NCBI GenBank assembly: GCA_930367215.1
Contig: OV884059.1
Span: 159,710,511 to 159,774,510, forward strand
From: Pollenia angustigena
Taxonomy: Eukaryota; Arthropoda; Insecta; Diptera; Polleniidae
Length of the DNA: 64,000 bases
Reading direction: 5' to 3'
The position numbers and the translations under genes were made by a program. A model generated the notes under the pieces. The model did not search any database and had not been told where the DNA came from. It saw nothing but the letters and a program-made list of their open reading frames with translations. Below are positions 58,350-64,000 of the stretch, piece by piece. The first letter of the stretch is position 1, and every line of letters begins with the position of its first letter.

Positions 58350-59540
58350 TTACATTAGTTTTTTTATTTCATTTGTAAGTGGTATGTATTCGAACATTTT
58401 ATCATGTATAATTAAACAATATGCGGCCGTATTAGCTGGAATGTTTGTTAAAGTTTTCATCTCAATGCGAATATCGATTGGTCCAGTTTTGACTGATTCA
58501 TTTTGATGAGTCACATCTAACACAATTAAAGGAGCATCGGATTTAAATTGTTCTCGTGTTAGTAATGGTTGTGGATGACGTAAATAATAGCTTTGTTGGA
58601 ACTTCAAATACATTTCGTATAGTAGAGCAAAACGATTTCTATCAAATTTGAGATTTAGATCATCATATGGATAAGTATCAGAATTTAGATAAACTTTTAT
58701 ATCTGACAAATCGCAATGTATAAACTTGTTGTTAGTAGTGTTTCGAAATCCTAAAAGAAGAAAACGAGGTCTTTCATTTTCGTTGGCTAGCTTAACATTC
58801 CACAAAACAGTTGTACTTTCTGGTAGCGAAGGATAATAATACATATCCCAACTTCGAAATGATATATTTAATGGATGACGATTGTTGATGGTTTTAAATA
58901 TATACAATTTATATGTATCAGAAAGTTGAACATGCGGTACTTTCCATGTAATATTAAGTATAGTTAACTTTATTCTTTCTGTGGCAACGCTAGATTTGAA
59001 AACTTGTTTATCATCTTTGGAACGTAAAAGAATCAATTCATGTTTTGAATTGACTATTATTTTGTTAAAATCTTCAGCAAATCCAAGTAACATCTTTAAT
59101 GGCACACAAAAGTTAAAATATCCGTTTACAAGTGTCAAATCATTATTATTAGAGGGTGCCCATCCTGCATTTAAGAGGTTATCACTTTCAGATTTATTAA
59201 GTGAGGCGTAGTTTTTTATTTCTGTTGCAATACCCAAATGTCGTGTACGATCAATCTCTACACCGTTTAATTCATATCGAATTTCATCAAACAAATGTGA
59301 TATACAATTATTTAAGAGCCGTATATTTGAAGAGATTGTTGAATCTTCCTTTGATGCTAACCCTTCAACATATAAGAGACTTTCATGTGGTAATACGTAT
59401 AAATCCTGATTTTGAATGGCTATACGAATTTCATCATTATTCTTAAACGATTGTAAATATGATGAGTAGCTATGATACTCCTTTTTGATGATTGAATTGT
59501 CGAATTTAGGTTTTTGTAAAACATCAATAAAATGATTCAT
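58350..59540 (-). CDS. Double-jelly-roll-type major capsid protein candidate (396 aa)
   Basis: This protein resembles the 'double jelly roll-like domain' proteins found in insect-integrated Polinton-like elements, the likely building block of an icosahedral shell. Seen here: a short N-terminal extension; a beta-rich first half with LYVLPHESLLYVEG (about residues 47-60) and the well-conserved block ISHLFDEIRYELNGVEIDR (about 80-98); a GYFNFCVPLKMLLGF segment (about 140-154); and a second beta-rich half that includes PLNISFRSWDMYYYPSLPES (about 218-237). There are no signal peptide or membrane segments. The length of about 400 aa is shorter than classical Polinton capsids but usual for this insect group. 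Its start overlaps the preceding stop by ATGA. Assignment rests on remembered family pattern, not a search. Confidence 0.72.
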   Translation of the reverse strand: MNHFIDVLQKPKFDNSIIKKEYHSYSSYLQSFKNNDEIRIAIQNQDLYVLPHESLLYVEGLASKEDSTISSNIRLLNNCISHLFDEIRYELNGVEIDRTRHLGIATEIKNYASLNKSESDNLLNAGWAPSNNNDLTLVNGYFNFCVPLKMLLGFAEDFNKIIVNSKHELILLRSKDDKQVFKSSVATERIKLTILNITWKVPHVQLSDTYKLYIFKTINNRHPLNISFRSWDMYYYPSLPESTTVLWNVKLANENERPRFLLLGFRNTTNNKFIHCDLSDIKVYLNSDTYPYDDLNLKFDRNRFALLYEMYLKFQQSYYLRHPQPLLTREQFKSDAPLIVLDVTHQNESVKTGPIDIRIEMKTLTNIPANTAAYCLIIHDKMFEYIPLTNEIKKLM

Positions 59541-59719
59541 TTTTTTAAATGTTTTAATCGAAATCCCAAGTTTTTTAAAAATTCTTGATTATTCTCGCTT
59601 AGACTAAGTCTTAAAGTTTTTTCAGCTTCTTGCTCCTTTGAACGTAAATGTGTGAATGATGACTCCTTATACAAATCACTTGTATTTTTATTACTATTGT
59701 TATTATTGAATATAATCAT
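59537..59719 (-). CDS. Small protein between minor and major capsid genes (60 aa)
   Basis: Unrecognised. It is hydrophilic and Asn/Ser-rich at the start, then forms a charged helix (RSKEQEAEKTLRLSLSENN) and a basic end (RLKHLKK). I accept it as a gene because it fits exactly between its neighbours: it begins 4 bp after the 227-aa gene stops, and its TGA stop overlaps the capsid ATG (ATGA at 59537-59540). This suggests coupled or reinitiated translation. It could be a scaffold or cement-type virion protein, which is inference from position only. Confidence 0.55.
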   Translation of the reverse strand: MIIFNNNNSNKNTSDLYKESSFTHLRSKEQEAEKTLRLSLSENNQEFLKNLGFRLKHLKK

Positions 59720-59723
59720 TCTT

Positions 59724-60407
59724 TTATACTGGTTTTAAATGTAATCGTATAGATATTTTCTCCTCACGAAAATTTATTAAATTTCCTTCTTGATCGATTA
59801 CTTTTAAAACTAAAGTGTTTATACTTTTAGTGTTAACGGGTAAATATATAACATTAGCCGGTGTCTCTGTTATTTTATAGCCGGGACTGACAACAAGCGA
59901 AAACTGATGAAGGGTATGCGCAGATGTGATATTTATATAGGATCCGTTAACAATATTACATTCAACTATAATATTGTTTATTTTTGTAATCTCTATAGTT
60001 TTATCTGAAAAATGTTCTTGATTCTTTTCCAAAATTTTCTTACTAAAGCCCAATAGGGAACCGATTGATCGCTCCTTGTTAAAATAAATTGTATCGGTTG
60101 TACATTTTATAGACGTTTGTAAAGTATTATAATTAGCTTCAATAATAAGATTTCCTCTTGGATTAAGGGTGTTATATTTATCTATAATCAAATCAGCTAT
60201 ATCCGAGAATTCATATGATCCAACAGGTATAACTATTTCATAATCACCAATATGAAATCTATTGTTTTCAACATCAACATTTGGTATAGAATGATATGTA
60301 TCAAGACTAATTAATCCGCAAACGTAATTTCCATCAAGTTGAATGGGGGGAAAATAGTTGGCAACTAGAAGTGAAGTATCACCATTTAATGTTAGCGTTA
60401 TTGACAT
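59724..60407 (-). CDS. Probable minor capsid (penton-like) protein of the virus-like element (227 aa)
   Basis: The protein is beta-rich without membrane segments, as expected for a single jelly-roll virion protein. It starts MSITLTLNGDTS and contains VIPVGSYEFSDIADLIIDKY (about residues 60-79). This block, a strand followed by 'GSY-x-x-x-D-I' and a helix, recurs in proteins coded next to capsid genes in insect Polinton-like elements. Its place just before the major capsid candidate agrees with a penton or minor capsid role. A TATATAAAG box overlaps the stop of the upstream integrase gene, about 45 bp before this start. A receptor-binding or other structural role cannot be excluded. Confidence 0.55.
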   Translation of the reverse strand: MSITLTLNGDTSLLVANYFPPIQLDGNYVCGLISLDTYHSIPNVDVENNRFHIGDYEIVIPVGSYEFSDIADLIIDKYNTLNPRGNLIIEANYNTLQTSIKCTTDTIYFNKERSIGSLLGFSKKILEKNQEHFSDKTIEITKINNIIVECNIVNGSYINITSAHTLHQFSLVVSPGYKITETPANVIYLPVNTKSINTLVLKVIDQEGNLINFREEKISIRLHLKPV

Positions 60408-60450
60408 CTTAAAGTTCGGTGTATTAATAAATTAAAAATTTTTTAATGCT

Positions 60451-60459
60451 CTTTATATA
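60451..60459 (-). promoter_or_regulatory. TATA box overlapping the integrase stop, before the capsid genes
   Basis: The minus strand reads TATATAAAG followed by AGCATT. It ends about 43 bp before the start of the 227-aa gene and includes the final bases of the integrase gene. The spacing would allow a separate transcript for the capsid genes. Confidence 0.5.
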
Positions 60460-61391
60460 GGAGACGAATCGTTTACATTTATCCAAGAGTTATGATCTGA
60501 TGTAAATCCCAACCATTTAACATATAACATATTTCCTCTTCTTCTTAAAATCTTTTCAACCAAATACGTTTCTGGATATTTAGTTTTCATTAGTTCAAAA
60601 TCATAAAAACCACCTTTAATATCATGTCCTTTATAATCTTTTAGTATATAAGTGGTAGGACTTGTGGATCTTACAGTTTTAACTTTAAAGATTTCTGTAG
60701 TCCAATTCGGTGTATAACCTTTTTCAAACACATGTTTATATTTACTTATTCGAACATTATCACCAACTTTAAACTTCGGTCTTTTAAACACTTTTAAATT
60801 GTTGTAGACTGTATCCAATAGTGATTTTTCATTTGATAAATTTACTTGATTTGGTGTCATTTTTATTGTTCTATGATAAGTATTATTATATTTATTAACA
60901 AGTTCTTGATAAATGTGTATCCATTTATATGTTCCTTGATAACTAAATTCTTTCCACATTAGTCCCTTTAATGTTCTATTAAATCGTTCAATGATGGAAG
61001 CTTTTAAAACGCTATATGTTGAATAGTGATTAATATGATTTAATTGCATCAATCGATGAAATTGATTATTGAAGAATTCTTTACCATCATCTGTTTGTAG
61101 GTTTTTCGGTTTTCTATGATTAATATTAAATATATTTTTAAAAGCGTTCAGTACACTTTCACCACTTTTATTTTTTACTGCAACAGCCCAAGCTTTTTTC
61201 GAAAATGTATCTATTACGGTTAAAAGATAACGATATCCATTGTTAAATGTTGCATAACTTCCCATTTCTACTAAATCCGCTTGCCATAAATCATCAATTC
61301 CTTTTACAACAACTCGCCTTCTTTTAAAATTTTTTCTCGCTTGTCTATGTAGTTCATTAACTATTGTTCTTTTATCTGCATTTAGATTCAT
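60453..61391 (-). CDS. DDE integrase with C-terminal chromodomain, Polinton type (312 aa)
   Basis: This retrovirus-like integrase joins the element's DNA to host chromosomes. The N-terminus is short and basic (KNFKRRRVVVKG, about residues 20-31). The catalytic core begins at WQADLVEM with the first Asp at 39. The second Asp is at 101 in QTDDGKEF, and the Glu at 135 in ASIIERFNRTLK gives a D-D-34-E layout. Further core marks are the DTFSKKAWAV strand (61-70) and the NNTYHRTIKMTPNQV end block. A small SH3-like segment follows (KFKVGDNVRISKYK), then a chromodomain (VEKILRRRGNMLYVKWLGF...SW, about 272-302) that may steer insertion to methylated chromatin. All catalytic residues are present. It lacks an obvious N-terminal HHCC zinc finger, so the start may be truncated or encoded elsewhere. 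Confidence 0.9.
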   Translation of the reverse strand: MNLNADKRTIVNELHRQARKNFKRRRVVVKGIDDLWQADLVEMGSYATFNNGYRYLLTVIDTFSKKAWAVAVKNKSGESVLNAFKNIFNINHRKPKNLQTDDGKEFFNNQFHRLMQLNHINHYSTYSVLKASIIERFNRTLKGLMWKEFSYQGTYKWIHIYQELVNKYNNTYHRTIKMTPNQVNLSNEKSLLDTVYNNLKVFKRPKFKVGDNVRISKYKHVFEKGYTPNWTTEIFKVKTVRSTSPTTYILKDYKGHDIKGGFYDFELMKTKYPETYLVEKILRRRGNMLYVKWLGFTSDHNSWINVNDSSPI

Positions 61392-61429
61392 ATCTTTTAT
61401 TTTTGTATTATGTCTGAATTAATATATAT

Positions 61430-62107
61430 TTATGGATATTTAGTTATCTTTATCGGAGGACGTTTATCAATATTTTTAAAAAGGTAATCTTCAATATTGT
61501 TAAATCTTTCATCTATGCCATCCAATTTTAAAATATATTCTTCTACTTTATTAACTCTTTCATCCACTTTTTTCATATATTCTTTATTTACTTTTAATAT
61601 TTGTTTCTCAACTGATTGTTCAATAACATTTTCCTCCTTCTTTATATGATTTGGAATGGCAATACTAATAGCTTCTACATCTTTATAGAACTTTTCAATG
61701 TTATTAACGATAGCTTGATTAATTTCATTTTTTAAGTCTGATATTTTCTTTTCGAAATCTTTGTTAGCAGTGGTAATGACTTCAACATCTTTATACAGCT
61801 TTTCTATGTTATTAACGATAGCATGGTTAATTTTATTTGTTAGCAGTTGTATTTTAGTTTCAACATCTTTAACAGTTTTATCTATTTTATTTGTTAGTAA
61901 TTCATTTGTTCGTTTTAAATAGGCTTTTGTAACAGCATCCTTAGGTTCGATCGGTGTGGCTAGATTAGTAATTCTTTTTTTATGTATATCAAAAACATGA
62001 TTGTTTACTTCAACATCAAGCATTTTTAATAGATTTGATCTTAGTTTTGAATCGTTAAATTTATACTTATGTGTTGAGCTTTCTCCAAATTTATTTATAA
62101 AACTCAT
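61430..62107 (-). CDS. Coiled-coil, tail-fibre-like protein of the virus-like element (225 aa)
   Basis: The first 60 residues lead to HKKRITNLATPIEPKDAVTK followed by AYLKR. This closely follows the '(K/R)-I-T-N-(L/V)-x-x-P-x-x-x-x-D-A-V-T-K-x-Y' motif that marks the neck of many viral and phage fibre proteins. Most of the rest is heptad-patterned coiled coil with an internal duplication (two copies of AIVNNIEKxYKDVE, about 90-103 and 130-143) and a second pair of long helices. The C-terminus (FKNIDKRPPIKITKYP) is short, with no globular knob. The gene starts only 4 bp after the 479-aa gene stops. A trimeric virion fibre or spike role is inferred from the motif and context. Confidence 0.65.
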   Translation of the reverse strand: MSFINKFGESSTHKYKFNDSKLRSNLLKMLDVEVNNHVFDIHKKRITNLATPIEPKDAVTKAYLKRTNELLTNKIDKTVKDVETKIQLLTNKINHAIVNNIEKLYKDVEVITTANKDFEKKISDLKNEINQAIVNNIEKFYKDVEAISIAIPNHIKKEENVIEQSVEKQILKVNKEYMKKVDERVNKVEEYILKLDGIDERFNNIEDYLFKNIDKRPPIKITKYP

Positions 62108-62111
62108 GTTT

Positions 62112-63551
62112 TTAATATATTATATTAGCCTCTCTTAGTTCCTCAATAATTGAAATTATCTCGTTTTTATGATTATTATGACCAGCACCTTCCGATGAAA
62201 GGAGTAAACGTAATCTGTCGACTAATTCATTAGGATCATCCCAATATATATAGTTTGGTTTACGTTTTTCTACTAATTTTAAGGATAATCCACTACCTTT
62301 AGTAAGAATATTACCCTTTGTGTTGAATAATTTTTTTATAATGCGTTCATATTTAAATGCTTTAGTTCCTTTAATTTGTTTATTTGACTGATAGTTACGT
62401 CTGTGTACATTTGTATTAATAAGAATATCTTTATATTTTTTTAAATCTATTTTATTATAATGTAAAGGTTTTATGTGGAATAATAGTTCAAATAATCCTG
62501 GTGTCAATTTCAATTTTTTATCGCCTATATATAAAGTGTTATCGTTATTAAATTTTAGTTTGTTTGTTCCATATCGCCAATTTCCAGCATGATCTATATT
62601 AAATCCATAGATTCTATCAATCATTTCATTATTTATTAACAACATAATATTCTTATAAAGAGGTGATTCATTTAATTTAGAATTACTTAATTTAATTCGT
62701 TTCTTATCGGTATTTAATTGTGTTTTACTTTTACGTTTGGAAAATAAATGTGTGATTTTGTTGCGTTTTCTATCACCATCTTCATCGAAATTTGAAAGCA
62801 ATGAATAATTCTTTCTTTTTAGATTTTTTTGATTTTTATCATTCTTCAATTGTGTTGTGGATGTTGTTGTTTTTGTTTTTAGTGAAATGTGCTTTTTAGT
62901 ACTGATAGGTTTTGATGATTTCGTTGTTTCTGTTGATTGTAAAATTTTCATATTATTTTTCTTTCTCTTTATATTAGGTAGAGTAGATGTGTTATTGCTA
63001 AATGTTCTTATTCTTTTTAAGTTGTTTAGGTATTGGACTTTGTTATCATTATTATCTTCATTGTAATGGTCATCATCATCAATATCCATGTCGTAATTGG
63101 ATTTATTTTCTTCATTTAACCTCATCAAACTAGATACATTATCAATATCATTATCATAATCCATATTGGAGTTAGATCTATTTTCTTCATTAAAAACAGC
63201 AAAACCAGCTTCGTTATTATCAATTTCATCATCATCATAATCCATATAAGAAAGAACATTACTAGAAGCATTATCCTGATTTAAATTAGGTCTATATAGT
63301 GATAGAGAAGATGGTGTATATAGTGATTGATATGATGGCGCTCGTACTGTTCCAGAAGATTTATTTGTCTTATCAAGTTTTTTTATTATATGTTTTAAAG
63401 GTTTTGTTATAGGTTTAAAGGTATCTTCTAACATATTAACTTTATCTATTTCATTAAGTTTAATATTTTGTAATTTTTCCTTTAATACCGCTCTGGTTTC
63501 AACAATATGTTTTAACAATTCATTATTCTTATTCATGATTGCTGAATGCAT
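62112..63551 (-). CDS. Large charged protein with DUF8207-like C-terminus (479 aa)
   Basis: This is the first gene of the cluster. Seen in order: an N-terminal helical, possibly coiled-coil region (about residues 6-60); a Ser/Tyr-rich stretch; an acidic Asn/Asp-rich region with repeated MDYDxDxDN words (about 100-170); a strongly basic Lys/Arg/Ser/Thr-rich segment (about 185-290); and a folded C-terminal domain (about 300-475). The C-terminal domain contains IYGFNIDHAGNWRYGTNKL, KLTPGLFELLFHIKP and the closing WDDPNELVDRLRLLLSSEG. I recall it as the DUF8207 domain common in insect Polinton-like elements. Function is unknown; the basic region could bind DNA. A second Met is six codons in, so the exact start is uncertain. 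Confidence 0.68.
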   Translation of the reverse strand: MHSAIMNKNNELLKHIVETRAVLKEKLQNIKLNEIDKVNMLEDTFKPITKPLKHIIKKLDKTNKSSGTVRAPSYQSLYTPSSLSLYRPNLNQDNASSNVLSYMDYDDDEIDNNEAGFAVFNEENRSNSNMDYDNDIDNVSSLMRLNEENKSNYDMDIDDDDHYNEDNNDNKVQYLNNLKRIRTFSNNTSTLPNIKRKKNNMKILQSTETTKSSKPISTKKHISLKTKTTTSTTQLKNDKNQKNLKRKNYSLLSNFDEDGDRKRNKITHLFSKRKSKTQLNTDKKRIKLSNSKLNESPLYKNIMLLINNEMIDRIYGFNIDHAGNWRYGTNKLKFNNDNTLYIGDKKLKLTPGLFELLFHIKPLHYNKIDLKKYKDILINTNVHRRNYQSNKQIKGTKAFKYERIIKKLFNTKGNILTKGSGLSLKLVEKRKPNYIYWDDPNELVDRLRLLLSSEGAGHNNHKNEIISIIEELREANIIY

Positions 63552-63578
63552 GTGTTTGTATTTTAAATTATAAACGAT

Positions 63579-63909
63579 CTGCTTTATATCTGCTTTTGAT
63601 CTGCTTTTGATCTGCTTTATATCTGCTTTTGATCTGCTTTATATCTGCTTTATATCTGCTTTTGATCTGCTTTATATCTGCTTTATATCTGCTTTTGATC
63701 TGCTTTATATCTGCTTTTGATCTGCTTTTGATCTGCTTTATATCTGCTTTTGATCTGCTTTATATCTGCTTTATATCTGCTTTTGATCTGCTTTATATCT
63801 GCTTTTGATCTGCTTTATATCTGCTTTTGATCTGCTTTCGATCTGCTTTACATCTGCTTTTGATCTGCTTTCGATCTGCTTTACATCTGCTTTCGATCTG
63901 TTTTATATA
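63579..63909. repeat. Tandem array of about 30 units of 11 bp before the virus-like gene cluster
   Basis: Units read CTGCTTT followed by TATAT... or TTGAT... (CTGCTTTATAT / CTGCTTTTGAT). A few TCGAT and TACAT variants gather at the far end (about 63835-63905). In places the two main types alternate with a 33-bp higher period. In the gene direction the units read GATATAAAGCAG and GATCAAAAGCAG, so TATAAAG recurs many times within about 30-360 bp of the first start codon. It may be a promoter/enhancer, a replication-related site or an element end. Confidence 0.9.
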
Positions 63910-64000
63910 AAATCTTACTTATAATTGAATAAAATTATTAAATCCCTTCCTATAACGACCGCCATTAATTGGATCGTCCTTACTGACAACAACAAAACCA

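Larger units (their letters stand above)
57748..63551 (-). mobile_element. Polinton/Maverick-like virus-derived element (partial; continues to the right)
   Basis: Seven closely packed genes on one strand combine a DDE integrase with a chromodomain and structural-type proteins, including a double-jelly-roll capsid candidate. This set defines Polinton/Maverick elements and related virus-like integrants. The frames are intact, gaps between several genes are 4-45 bp, and base composition is strongly AT-rich. DNA polymerase B, packaging ATPase and maturation protease, expected for a complete element, are not in the window. The left boundary lies between about 57350 and 57748; no terminal repeat could be matched because the right end is outside. 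Confidence 0.8.

Noticed and set aside
62857..63066. Hydrophobic plus-strand frame
   Set aside because: It is the antisense of the 479-aa gene in its acidic and basic low-complexity region.
63579..63909. CRISPR-like array
   Set aside because: Units are contiguous 11-mers without spacers; it is a simple tandem repeat in a eukaryotic setting.

Overview
The window is AT-rich eukaryotic DNA from what looks like a higher (probably calyptrate) fly: it has short exons with GT/AG introns, fly-type chitin deacetylase exons, a tRNA-derived SINE, Penelope, mariner and hAT remnants, and very many nested short inverted-repeat transposons. Nothing bacterial was seen. The species cannot be fixed from the sequence.

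From 1 to about 37.4 kb the host gene is a chitin deacetylase read on the minus strand. Only two adjacent coding exons were found (37264-37391 and 3106-3248). They join in phase, with no residues obviously missing between them, across an intron of about 34 kb. The next downstream exon lies beyond the left edge, and the upstream signal-peptide and chitin-binding exons were not found. The intron is mostly transposon debris: a Penelope-like remnant between identical 294-bp inverted arms, a dead mariner with DD41D spacing, hAT fragments, MITEs with clear target duplications (TA, TAA or 8 bp), a SINE, tandem arrays, and elements nested inside other elements.

From 37.4 to about 57.4 kb there is more repeat-dominated non-coding DNA. 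It includes a 1.4-kb near-perfect hairpin (44113-45525), a GAAATAAGTCCCC-iterating element (40719-41991), a three-level nest with a GC-rich foldback block (47677-49304), a second Penelope-type terminus between inverted arms (53281-53530) and short tandem repeats close to the next region.

From about 57.7 kb to the right edge lies the most notable unit, a virus-like integrated element of Polinton/Maverick type. Seven open genes all read on the minus strand. In transcription order they are a 479-aa protein with a DUF8207-like C-terminus, a 225-aa coiled-coil fibre-like protein, a 312-aa DDE integrase fused to a chromodomain, a 227-aa probable minor capsid protein, a 60-aa protein whose stop overlaps the next start, a 396-aa double-jelly-roll-type major capsid candidate, and a 107-aa Cys-rich protein. 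Upstream of the first gene is an array of about 30 units of 11 bp that repeats a TATAAAG motif in the reading direction. Polymerase, packaging ATPase and protease genes are not in the window and, if present, should lie to the right. The open frames suggest a recent insertion or retained function.
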